Below are positions 1 to 5,186 of a stretch of 5,314 nucleotides of DNA, one piece after another. Position 1 is the stretch's first letter. The number at the start of each line of letters is the position of its first letter. Both the position numbers and the translations under genes were made by a program. The notes under the pieces are model-generated. The model saw nothing but the letters and a program-made list of their open reading frames with translations. It had not been told where the DNA came from and did no database searches. This stretch comes from CAYMSF01 sp964542255 (GTDB lineage Bacteria; Verrucomicrobiota; Lentisphaeria; Victivallales; Victivallaceae). Where the stretch lies: contig CAZITV010000160.1 in NCBI GenBank assembly GCA_964542255.1, positions 1-5,314 on the forward strand, written 5' to 3'.

Positions 1-49
1 CCGATAAGGCCTTCAATAGTGCCTTCTCCTAAAATTATTCTAGGGTAAA
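1..49. other. Unassigned window edge downstream of ispD; possible gene end or start
   Basis: These bases follow the ispD stop codon and are too short to assign. On the minus strand a frame beginning at a GTG (56-54) that overlaps the ispD stop stays open to the edge and reads roughly LIYPRIILGEGTIEGLIG. A TTG at 16-14 in another minus frame has an AGGAG nine bases upstream and would give a start reading LKALS. On the plus strand a frame from base 1 reads PIRPSIVPSPKIILG and stops at 46-48, which would be the tail of a gene converging on ispD. Only one of these can be real and the sequence does not decide between them. No hairpin terminator for ispD is visible here, which mildly favours transcription continuing leftward. 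Confidence 0.25.
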
Positions 50-754
50 TTAGCACCCGCAAATATTTTTCAGGTCATTTTTTATAGAGAGCAAATCATT
101 TGGCGTAGTTATTTTGGTATTGCTGCGGTGGTTATGAACAATTTTTACTTGATAACCGGAGTACTCCATAACCCCGGCATCATCAGTGAAATCAAGTCCT
201 TGCTTCATCGCGAGACGGTAAGCGTTGACCAGCAACCCGGTGCGAAAAACCTGCGGGGTTTCGATTCGCCACAAGCAGTCACGGTTAATGGTGGCAACCA
301 CGCAGCCTGCCGCGTCAGTTTTTTTCAAAGTGTCGGCAAGTGGTTTTCCCGGAATAGCACCACCATAGATAATTGCGGCGTTGAGGCATTCGCTCAGAAG
401 TTCTGCAGTAACCAAAGGTCGGGCGGCATCGTGAACTGCGACATATTCAACGCTGTTTTCCAAAAGTCGCAAACCATTCCATACCGACTCGCCACGCGCA
501 GTACCGCCAATAACAATTTTAGCCTGAACCTCCGGAGCGAAGATGGACATTTTATCACGAAATAACTTTTCGCTGTGCTGCGGTACAACTAAGATAAAAT
601 TATTCGGCAAACAACTTTTATACAGCGTTTTAACGGTATGAATAAAGACCGGCACTCCATCAATAATTTCCATCAATTTATTATTATCGCCATATCTGGT
701 GCCGCTGCCGCCGGCGGCAATAATTATGCCTAAATTGTTAAAACAATGTATCAT
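50..754 (-). CDS. ispD: 2-C-methyl-D-erythritol 4-phosphate cytidylyltransferase (IspD)
   Basis: IspD is a cytosolic enzyme that joins CTP and 2-C-methyl-D-erythritol 4-phosphate to give 4-diphosphocytidyl-2-C-methylerythritol and pyrophosphate, the third step of the MEP isoprenoid pathway. With this start the protein is 234 aa, a normal family length. Visible motifs are the nucleotide-binding loop AAGGSGTRYG (residues 13-22) with a following Lys26 in the place of the catalytic lysine of the usual PKQ segment, the signature VHDAARP mid-protein, the RIETPQVF segment, TDDAGVMEYSGY, and NTKITTPNDL near the C-terminus, which carries the second conserved lysine. The usual proline and glutamine around Lys26 are replaced (NNKLM), a mild divergence. 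The frame extends upstream to an ATG at 784, but that start has no Shine-Dalgarno and adds ten atypical residues. The ATG at 754-752 has GAGG six bases upstream and places the beta strand GIIIAAGG close to the N-terminus, as in the family. ispD next to ftsB is a known arrangement in gammaproteobacteria; here a LysM gene sits between them. No adjacent ispF is seen. Confidence 0.93.
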   Translation of the reverse strand: MIHCFNNLGIIIAAGGSGTRYGDNNKLMEIIDGVPVFIHTVKTLYKSCLPNNFILVVPQHSEKLFRDKMSIFAPEVQAKIVIGGTARGESVWNGLRLLENSVEYVAVHDAARPLVTAELLSECLNAAIIYGGAIPGKPLADTLKKTDAAGCVVATINRDCLWRIETPQVFRTGLLVNAYRLAMKQGLDFTDDAGVMEYSGYQVKIVHNHRSNTKITTPNDLLSIKNDLKNICGC

Positions 755-760
755 CTGCGA

Positions 761-765
761 CCTCA
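761..765 (-). promoter_or_regulatory. Ribosome binding site deciding the ispD start
   Basis: The minus strand reads TGAGG followed by a six-base gap and then the ATG at 754. Neither upstream in-frame ATG (784 and 766) has a comparable purine-rich site. This is the main reason for placing the ispD start at 754. Confidence 0.6.
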
Positions 766-795
766 TTGCATCTGCTGCTGTCATACCGATAGTCG

Positions 796-830
796 AAAAA
801 AAAAGTTCAAACGCTGCCGTTTGAACTTTT
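796..830 (-). terminator. Intrinsic terminator of the LysM gene
   Basis: The arms at 801-813 and 818-830 are perfectly complementary over 13 bp (AAAAGTTCAAACG paired with its reverse complement) around a four-base loop. On the minus strand the hairpin begins about 23 bases after the LysM stop codon and runs into nine T residues (plus-strand A run 796-804, of which four bases also form the stem base). This is a classical Rho-independent terminator for leftward transcription. Because the stem base is A/T on both sides it could also act weakly rightward, but no plus-strand gene ends here. ispD starts 42 bases beyond the T tract, so it depends either on read-through or on a promoter very close to the terminator. 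Confidence 0.88.
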
Positions 831-853
831 ATACTGTGAAACTTTTTTCCGGA

Positions 854-1993
854 TTAGTTAGCCGGCGCCGGAATAATAACAATTTTGCCAACGGTAAGTT
901 TGCCATCTTTAGCCAAGTCTGGATTTAATTTTTTGATATCTTCAACTTTAACGCCATACTTCTGCGCAAATGCTTCTATTGTGGTTGCTTTGTCAACTTC
1001 TACGGCCTCTTTGCCGGCCGGGGAATTGGAGGCGGCAGCCGGAGCTGTTTTTGTGTCAGTGGCAGGTGCGGCTGCGGGGCCCACCGCTGGTGCTGCAGGC
1101 TTCACTGCAGGAGCGGCTGCATCAACGGCGGCGCCTGCGCTCGGAACGTTGTTAACAATGTCATCGGTGCTTTCTTTAGTTTTAGCATCTTCTTTATCAG
1201 CTTCGCCGGCTTTGTTTGCTACCGGAACGACTAACTTCTGGCCGGGAGTTAATTTTGAAGTTTCTTTAAGATTGTTTGCCTTTCTTAAATCTGAAGCCTT
1301 AACATGAAGTTTTTTTGCAATTAAAGGCACTGAATCACCTTTTTTCACTACATAGCTATCTTTGGCGGCGTCAGTTGCTGCTGCATCGGTTTTCTCTGCA
1401 CTCTTTTCTTCCGGCTTGGCACTATCTTTTTCGCCATCTTTCTTAGCATCTTTGCTATCTTTCTTGGCGGCCGGTTTAGCATCTTTCTTTACTGCAGGCT
1501 TGGCTTTTTTGGTCTCGTGAACCGCGGTGCTGCTGCCTGGTGCAGGGATAACAAGAGTTTGTCCAATTTTTAACATTTTGGTGGATTCGATATTATTGCT
1601 TGCGGCAAGAGCTGCGACACTAACACCGTGAGTTTTAGCTATTTTAGAAAGAGAATCGCCGTTTTGTACTTTATAGGTATCGCCGGTTTTGTGAACTGGA
1701 GGTACGGTAACTGCAGGAGCTTTATCCGGTACCATCACCGGAGCTTTGTCTGGGACTAAAGCCGGAGTTGATTTTTTTACAGCGGGCATTTTTTCAGCGG
1801 TAGAAACGCTAACTTTTTCAGCCGGGACGGCTGCAGCGTCAGCAGGTTTGTCGGTCGCCACTTTAGCTGGAATATACTTTCTTTCAGCAAAAACTTCAGG
1901 GCCTTTACAGCCGCCGCTAACTGCAAAACCTGCGATTAACAACAAATGCAATGCTGCAACTCCTGCCAAAATTACAAAAACCTTTACTTTCAC
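854..1993 (-). CDS. Secreted or membrane-attached protein with three LysM domains
   Basis: The 379-aa product begins with two lysines and a hydrophobic stretch (about residues 4-26), then SGGC with Cys29. This is either a signal anchor or a lipoprotein signal; the lipobox is imperfect because Ser stands where Leu or Val is usual at -3. A Pro/Ala/Lys-rich linker follows, with an eight-residue tandem repeat (VPDKAPVM then VPDKAPAV, residues 80-95). LysM1 is about residues 106-151 (YKVQNGDSLSKIA to GQTLVIP) and LysM2 about 213-258 (YVVKKGDSVPLIA to GQKLVVP). LysM3, about 331-377, is degenerate at its start: it lacks the GDS turn but keeps AFAQKYGV, LNPDL and a terminal IIPAP. The linkers are low complexity, Lys/Asp/Ala-rich (about 160-211) and Ala/Pro-rich (about 284-328). 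LysM modules bind N-acetylglucosamine in peptidoglycan, so a cell-wall-binding role is likely. There is no catalytic domain, so any enzymatic function is unsupported. The GTG start at 1993 is chosen because AGGAGG lies five bases upstream; an in-frame ATG at 2056 has no such site and would put 21 extra residues before the signal sequence. Confidence 0.9.
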   Translation of the reverse strand: MKVKVFVILAGVAALHLLLIAGFAVSGGCKGPEVFAERKYIPAKVATDKPADAAAVPAEKVSVSTAEKMPAVKKSTPALVPDKAPVMVPDKAPAVTVPPVHKTGDTYKVQNGDSLSKIAKTHGVSVAALAASNNIESTKMLKIGQTLVIPAPGSSTAVHETKKAKPAVKKDAKPAAKKDSKDAKKDGEKDSAKPEEKSAEKTDAAATDAAKDSYVVKKGDSVPLIAKKLHVKASDLRKANNLKETSKLTPGQKLVVPVANKAGEADKEDAKTKESTDDIVNNVPSAGAAVDAAAPAVKPAAPAVGPAAAPATDTKTAPAAASNSPAGKEAVEVDKATTIEAFAQKYGVKVEDIKKLNPDLAKDGKLTVGKIVIIPAPAN

Positions 1994-1998
1994 ATTCG

Positions 1999-2004
1999 CC
2001 TCCT
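1999..2004 (-). promoter_or_regulatory. Consensus ribosome binding site for the LysM gene (GTG start)
   Basis: A full AGGAGG is followed by five bases and then GTG at 1993. An ATG lies two bases upstream of the GTG, in a different frame, and is followed directly by TGA, so it cannot encode a protein. This site decides the GTG start against the ATG at 2056. Confidence 0.75.
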
Positions 2005-2014
2005 GAACTTTGTT

Positions 2015-2086
2015 AAAATAACATAAAATTATTCGGTTATGCAAAAACCATTGCATTTACCGTTAAAAACTAGAGAAAAGTGTCAA
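2015..2086 (-). promoter_or_regulatory. Candidate promoter region of the LysM gene
   Basis: The 209-nt gap between ftsB and the LysM gene is very AT-rich and holds no credible gene. Two weak promoter matches exist on the minus strand. One is TTGCAT (2039-2044) with an 18-base spacer to TATTTT (2015-2020), which would give a leader of about 15 nt containing the AGGAGG. The other is a perfect TTGACA (2081-2086) whose best-spaced -10 partner (AACGGT) is poor. I cannot choose between them. The AT content makes chance matches common. Confidence 0.25.
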
Positions 2087-2202
2087 AAACATTTTAACAA
2101 CTTACACAAAAATAATCTTTCAAAAATTACTTTGAAGAAATATGCCTATAAAATGCCATCTTTGCAAGCTTAATAATTAAAAAAATGCAAGAAAATAACA
2201 AA

Positions 2203-2505
2203 TTATTTTTTTGTGCTGCTTTTATCGTAGCGCATCACTGATTCGCCTTCGGCACACAAACCAAACTTTTCCCGGGCAACCTTTTCTACCGCCACCGGAC
2301 TATTTTCCAATGCATAGACTTCTTTATTAAGGCGGACACACTCAGCGGTCTTCATCGCAGCCTGCTCCTGCAGCAAGGCGATATTCATTTTGCGTTTCTG
2401 AAATTGCCGGTACACCGGGTAAACCAGCACCGCTGATGAGAAAATCAAAATGGCAAGTAAAAAATAAAAAAAGCCATAAATTATTTTTTTCTTTCCGTCA
2501 TTCAT
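2203..2505 (-). CDS. ftsB: Septum-formation initiator, FtsB/DivIC family
   Basis: This 100-aa protein has the FtsB/DivIC layout: a short lysine-rich cytoplasmic N-terminus (KKK at 5-7), one transmembrane helix (about residues 8-31), a coiled coil (about 33-67) and a conserved tail, SPVAVEKVAREKFGLCAEGE (69-88), which corresponds to the family pattern of E..AR..L....GE. Members are bitopic inner-membrane proteins that form a complex with FtsL and FtsQ (DivIC with FtsL and DivIB in Firmicutes) and help activate septal peptidoglycan synthesis. The E. coli protein is 103 aa, so the length is normal. The ATG at 2505 has only a poor A-rich upstream sequence and no clear Shine-Dalgarno, unlike its neighbours. 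A short overlapping frame ending at 2498 could couple its translation. It is separated from rho by 171 nt that hold a likely promoter. The symbol ftsB is used for the family; sequence alone does not separate it from divIC. Confidence 0.85.
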   Translation of the reverse strand: MNDGKKKIIYGFFYFLLAILIFSSAVLVYPVYRQFQKRKMNIALLQEQAAMKTAECVRLNKEVYALENSPVAVEKVAREKFGLCAEGESVMRYDKSSTKK

Positions 2506-2643
2506 AATTTTCTAAATATTCTTTTACTGAATCCGATGAGTTATGCATCAGAACGCCTGCGGATAATTCCGCATTAGCGTTCTATAATCCGCCAACAAAT
2601 GCCGGCAGACTGCGATATCATCAAGCGTCTTAACAACCGTCAT
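2498..2643 (-). pseudogene. Possible small protein gene between rho and ftsB, broken by a -1 frame shift
   Basis: This stretch is clearly richer in GC than the other gaps and reads like protein in two adjoining frames. Frame one starts at ATG 2643 and gives 31 aa, including LDDIAVCRHLLADYR, and ends at a TGA (2550-2548). Frame two, open from 2581 after a TAG at 2584-2582, gives NANAELSAGVLMHNSSDS and KEYLENYE, stopping at 2500-2498 inside the first codons of ftsB. A single extra A near 2581 would join them into about 48 aa (…LADYR-NANAEL…) overlapping the ftsB start by 8 nt. Alternatives: a one-base sequencing error in an intact gene; two overlapping mini-frames joined by TGATG at 2550-2546, with restart at ATG 2548 (16 aa) acting as translational couplers for ftsB; or chance. 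There is no good Shine-Dalgarno before ATG 2643, but the proposed promoter would start transcription at or within a few bases of it, giving a leaderless message. I do not recognise the family. Confidence 0.35.
2551..2582. repeat. Inverted-repeat hairpin in the rho-ftsB gap
   Basis: On the plus strand GAACGC (2551-2556), one base, TGCGGA (2558-2563), a TAAT loop, TCCGCA (2568-2573), three bases and GCGTTC (2577-2582) form a stem of twelve pairs with one small asymmetric internal loop. There is no T tract on either side, so it is not an intrinsic terminator. In the leftward transcript it ends directly before the TGATG stop/restart and lies about 45 nt upstream of the ftsB ATG. It could shape translation or RNA decay, or simply be a small dispersed palindrome. 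Confidence 0.6.
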
Positions 2644-2649
2644 CCTGTT

Positions 2650-2680
2650 AATATATACTATCACAACCTGCTAAAGTCAA
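2650..2680 (-). promoter_or_regulatory. Candidate sigma70-type promoter for ftsB across the rho stop codon
   Basis: On the minus strand TTGACT (2675-2680), which includes the rho TGA stop, is followed by a 17-base spacer and TATATA (2652-2657); a 19-base spacer gives TATATT (2650-2655). This is the best -35/-10 pair I found in the window. Transcription would begin near 2643-2646 and yield a leader of about 140 nt to ftsB containing the small frame and the hairpin. The match is by eye only. Confidence 0.45.
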
Positions 2681-2693
2681 ACCTGCAAAGTCA
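2665..2693. repeat. Imperfect tandem duplication at the 3' end of rho
   Basis: The plus strand reads AACCTGCTAAAGTCA (2665-2679) followed directly by AACCTGCAAAGTCA (2680-2693), two copies that differ by one T. One copy encodes the last residues of Rho, and the other contains the stop codon and begins the intergenic region. It looks like a local slippage or duplication event. Confidence 0.65.
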
Positions 2694-4341
2694 TCAGAAA
2701 CTCAATATTTGTCGGCATTTTTTTAAGTTTTCCGATCAGCAGTTCCATCGCTTCGGCCGGTGGAACGCCGTTCATTGCCCGGCGCAAGGTCCAAACCCGC
2801 TGCAGTTCGTCAGGGTGAAGCAGCAGTTCTTCGCGCCGTGTTCCGCTCTTTTCGATGTTAATAGACGGATAAATACGGCGGTCTGAGAGGTGACGGTCAA
2901 GGTTTAATTCCATATTGCCGGTACCCTTGAATTCTTCAAAAATTACTTCATCCATACGGCTGCCGGTATCAATCAGCGCGGTAGCAATAATGGTTAAGCT
3001 GCCATGATGTTCAATGTTTCTAGCCGCGCCGAAGAAACGTTTGGGCTTATGCAGGGCATTCGCATCAACACCGCCTGAAAGTATTTTGCCGCTGTGCGGC
3101 TGCAATGTATTATAAGCGCGTGCCAGTCGAGTAATACTATCCAGCAGAATTACCACATCCTGCTTATACTCGACCATGCGTTTAGCTTTTTCAATAACCA
3201 TTTCCGCAACCTGAACATGGCGTTCGGGCGGCTCATCAAAAGTTGAGCTAACCACTTCCGTATCAACGCAGCGCTGCATATCGGTAACTTCTTCCGGGCG
3301 CTCATCGATCAGCAGAATAATAAGTTTGACTTCCGGATTATTTTTTCGAATGCTGTTGGCCATTTTCTGGAGCAGGACGGTTTTTCCGGTTCTTGGCGGT
3401 GCGACGATTAGCCCGCGCTGACCTTTGCCGATAGGAGAGACCAAATCCACAATTCTTGTACAAAATTCCTTTTGATCCAGCTCCAGCACTAAACGTTTGG
3501 TAGGAAAATAGGGAGTGAGAGCGCTGAACGGAATAATTTCTTTTTTGCGCTCTGGTGCATCGTGATTGATACCTTCAACCTTAAGCATCGCAAAGAAACG
3601 TTCTTTTTCACGCGGCGGACGAATTTGACCGCTGACGAAGTCGCCAGTTTTTAGTGCAAACCGCTTGATTTGCGACGGGCTCAAATAAATATCTTCTGAG
3701 CACGGCAGATAGCAGTAGTTGGGTGAACGCAGAAACCCGAATCCATCCGGCAGCACTTCCAAATATCCACTGCCGTACATTTGCCCGCTTTTTTCGGCGC
3801 TTGCCTTTAAGATTTCAAATATCAAAGTGGATTTTTCCAGGGCGCCGATACCCTCAACGCCAAAATCACGTCCCATCTGGGATAATTCCTGCATTGATTT
3901 AGCCTGCAGTTCGCTGATATTCCAACTGCGGGCATTTTCGTCACGCGTAATTTTGACATCGGCAACTGCCGGCTCTTCATCCGGAGGCAGCATATCCGGA
4001 GTAACGTGCTGACCGAGTGCTTCGCTATATGCGGCACTCTGAGTGGCTTGCGCCCCCCCCTGGATTTGCACATTTTGTGGTTCGCCGTTCAGATCATAAG
4101 CATCTGCCGGCTGAGTTACCGGTGGCGGCTCCTGCACAAAGTCATTGCGCATCATATCCGGCTGTTCATCATAATATCTCGGTGAAGGCTCATTGGTACT
4201 GTCATGGTTGCGTCTGGGTTTCGGAGCATTGCTGAAACGGTGCGAAGCTGCTGGTTTACCGCTGGGACGTCTTGGAGCCGGACGGCTGCGTCTTTTGGGC
4301 TGTTCTTCGCTGCTGTGAGAATTTATAGTGTTTTCTTCCAT
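2677..4341 (-). CDS. rho: Transcription termination factor Rho with long N-terminal extension
   Basis: Rho is a homohexameric RNA-dependent ATPase and helicase that binds C-rich nascent RNA and ends transcription. The 554-aa product is about 135 residues longer than E. coli Rho (419). Residues 1-138 are a probably disordered extension, basic and proline-rich at first (KRRSRPAPRRP, 16-26), then Gln/Asn/Asp-rich. A helical Rho N-domain follows (about 140-185), then the cold-shock-like RNA-binding domain (188-258, with GYLEVLPDGFGFLRSP and YLSPSQIKRF). The ATPase core has Walker A APPRTGKT (314-321, Lys320), the catalytic Glu347 in IDERPEEVTD, Walker B VVILLD (396-401) followed by SITRLARAYN, the Q-loop segment near 420-432 (KILSGGVDANALH) and the probable arginine finger Arg502 in SGTRREELL. 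Everything needed for activity is present. E. coli has Lys where Arg317 stands in the P-loop. The start ATG lies two bases after the coaE stop, with its Shine-Dalgarno inside the last coaE codons, so the two are translationally coupled. No intrinsic terminator follows rho. Confidence 0.97.
   Translation of the reverse strand: MEENTINSHSSEEQPKRRSRPAPRRPSGKPAASHRFSNAPKPRRNHDSTNEPSPRYYDEQPDMMRNDFVQEPPPVTQPADAYDLNGEPQNVQIQGGAQATQSAAYSEALGQHVTPDMLPPDEEPAVADVKITRDENARSWNISELQAKSMQELSQMGRDFGVEGIGALEKSTLIFEILKASAEKSGQMYGSGYLEVLPDGFGFLRSPNYCYLPCSEDIYLSPSQIKRFALKTGDFVSGQIRPPREKERFFAMLKVEGINHDAPERKKEIIPFSALTPYFPTKRLVLELDQKEFCTRIVDLVSPIGKGQRGLIVAPPRTGKTVLLQKMANSIRKNNPEVKLIILLIDERPEEVTDMQRCVDTEVVSSTFDEPPERHVQVAEMVIEKAKRMVEYKQDVVILLDSITRLARAYNTLQPHSGKILSGGVDANALHKPKRFFGAARNIEHHGSLTIIATALIDTGSRMDEVIFEEFKGTGNMELNLDRHLSDRRIYPSINIEKSGTRREELLLHPDELQRVWTLRRAMNGVPPAEAMELLIGKLKKMPTNIEFLMTLQV
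4053..4060 (-). repeat. G8 homopolymer tract inside the rho N-terminal extension
   Basis: Eight C residues on the plus strand (G8 on the coding strand) encode the GG of QGGAQ at about residues 94-98 of Rho, in the disordered extension. It is the longest G/C homopolymer in the window. A slip of one base would move translation out of frame before the conserved domains. A frame shifted relative to rho stays open across it from 4073 to 3822, which is probably chance. Confidence 0.7.
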
Positions 4342-4343
4342 AG

Positions 4344-4925
4344 TTAATTCCTTAATTTATCGTTAATTATTTTGCATTGTTCATATAATAATTCAACTTG
4401 ACTGTTATTAATCAAGCCGAAATCAGCTTTTTCCAATTTTTCATTTACTGGGATTTGGTTAGCGAGCCGCAACTCCAATTGTTCCCGCGGCATCTGCCGC
4501 TGCAGCAACCGTGCCATTTGTACATTGTGACTTGACCATACACATATGACCGGAGAAAAATCTTTATCAAGTTTTGCTTCAAATAACAGGGGTATTTCAA
4601 ACATTATGTATTTATTGGAACTCTCTGCGATGCTTTCACTGCCGCGGCGCATAATCAACGGATGCAGAATTCCGTTAAGCCAGGCCAGTTCCGCCTCGTC
4701 GCCAAATACTATTGCCGAAATTTGCCGTTTATCAGCGCTGCCGTCGGCGCAAAACACTGTTTTACCCCAGCGGCTTTCGAGCTGTGTAAAAAAAAATTCA
4801 TTGTGTTCTGCATAAATTTGATGACAAATTGCGTCAGCGCTCAGTGTAAACCAATCCATCTCCGAAAAAAACTTCAACACTAAACTCTTACCGCAACCCA
4901 TACCGCCGGTTAGCGCCGCAATCAT
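4344..4925 (-). CDS. coaE: Dephospho-CoA kinase (CoaE)
   Basis: CoaE phosphorylates the 3'-hydroxyl of dephospho-CoA with ATP, the last step of coenzyme A synthesis, in the cytoplasm. The 193-aa protein is of normal family length. The P-loop GGMGCGKS is at residues 7-14 (Lys13), Asp31 in SADAICHQIY matches the conserved substrate-binding aspartate, LHPLI and then FEIPLLFEA (the conserved PLLFE segment) follow, and the C-terminal half has the lid pattern RLLQRQMPREQLELRLANQ and EKADFGLINN, which fits the family's R..R, Q and AD..I.N pattern. The P-loop has Met and Cys where Ile and Ser are more usual, a conservative difference. The start ATG has GGAGGT eight bases upstream. It is the first gene of a coaE-rho unit. 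I recall polA directly upstream of coaE in Chlamydia; here the 389 nt upstream hold no sign of polA. Confidence 0.95.
   Translation of the reverse strand: MIAALTGGMGCGKSLVLKFFSEMDWFTLSADAICHQIYAEHNEFFFTQLESRWGKTVFCADGSADKRQISAIVFGDEAELAWLNGILHPLIMRRGSESIAESSNKYIMFEIPLLFEAKLDKDFSPVICVWSSHNVQMARLLQRQMPREQLELRLANQIPVNEKLEKADFGLINNSQVELLYEQCKIINDKLRN
4349..4353 (-). promoter_or_regulatory. rho ribosome binding site inside the coaE 3' end
   Basis: AAGGA lies seven bases upstream of the rho ATG and falls within the last codons of coaE (TTA AGG AAT TAA). Ribosomes finishing coaE would cover this site, so rho translation should depend on or be boosted by coaE translation. Confidence 0.6.
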
Positions 4926-4933
4926 TGAATAAA

Positions 4934-4939
4934 ACCTCC
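4934..4939 (-). promoter_or_regulatory. coaE ribosome binding site
   Basis: GGAGGT is followed by eight bases and then the ATG at 4925, a strong and well-spaced site that supports this start. Confidence 0.65.
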
Positions 4940-4998
4940 ATCAGGAAAATCTTACGGAAATTAAATCTTAAAAAGCCGGTAATTTATGCAATAATCTT

Positions 4999-5047
4999 AA
5001 AATAGTTTTGATTTTAGCACTTTAGAGCTAATTTCAAAATAGTTTTG
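4999..5047. repeat. 12-bp direct repeat flanking the candidate coaE promoter
   Basis: AAAATAGTTTTG occurs exactly at 4999-5010 and again at 5036-5047, 37 bp apart start to start (about 3.5 helical turns). One copy lies directly downstream of the proposed -10 and the other overlaps the proposed -35. Such an arrangement could be an operator pair, but there is no independent evidence for a regulator. Confidence 0.5.
5011..5037 (-). promoter_or_regulatory. Candidate extended -10 promoter for coaE-rho
   Basis: On the minus strand TGCTAAAAT (5011-5019) matches an extended -10 (TGn followed by five of six bases of TATAAT). TTGAAA (5032-5037) stands upstream at a short 15-base spacing, which an extended -10 can tolerate. 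Transcription would start near 5004, about 80 nt before coaE. The imperfect inverted repeat TTAGC/GCTAA (5014-5018, 5027-5031) overlaps it. The region is AT-rich, so chance is a real possibility. Confidence 0.35.
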
Positions 5048-5186
5048 CAATTACCTCTTTAAATAAAAGATTTTGAAACGCCACAATTGCCGAATACGTG
5101 GGAACAACGGGCTGGATTCACAACGAAATTTAACTAACAAGTCAATCGCAAAATTTAATACTTTTGGAATCAACTCTGGCTTGATA

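Noticed and set aside
1..56. GTG start overlapping the ispD stop as a new operon gene
   Set aside because: The frame is open but only about 18 codons are visible, and competing plus- and minus-strand readings are equally possible.
128..565. Plus-strand frame of 145 aa opposite ispD
   Set aside because: It lies wholly within ispD, which has all family motifs; the antisense translation shows no recognisable domain.
755..784. Longer ispD start at ATG 784
   Set aside because: No Shine-Dalgarno, extra residues not seen in the family, and a better-supported start at 754. Not excluded, because start choice was made by eye.
862..872. CCGGCGCCGG palindrome at the end of the LysM gene
   Set aside because: It falls out of the proline/alanine codons of the C-terminus; the real terminator is the hairpin at 801-830.
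885..1307. Plus-strand frame of 140 aa opposite the LysM gene
   Set aside because: It is the complement of Ala/Pro/Lys-rich repeats, which leave antisense frames open. The translation is low-complexity Ala/Ser/Leu with no domain, and the LysM frame is clearly the coding one.
1681..1770. Direct repeat in DNA within the LysM gene (GGAGCTTTATCCGG-like units)
   Set aside because: It is explained by the duplicated VPDKAP peptide in the linker and is not a CRISPR or mobile element.
1994..2056. Longer LysM-protein start at ATG 2056
   Set aside because: It would place 21 residues before the signal sequence and ignore the consensus AGGAGG correctly spaced to GTG 1993.
2583..2588. Perfect TATAAT on the plus strand
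   Set aside because: No -35 of any quality upstream and no plus-strand gene downstream, only rho antisense.
3822..4073. Minus-strand frame of 83 aa shifted relative to rho, crossing the G8 tract
   Set aside because: It overlaps the rho N-domain, where the rho frame matches the family. The Arg/Cys-rich product looks like an out-of-frame reading.
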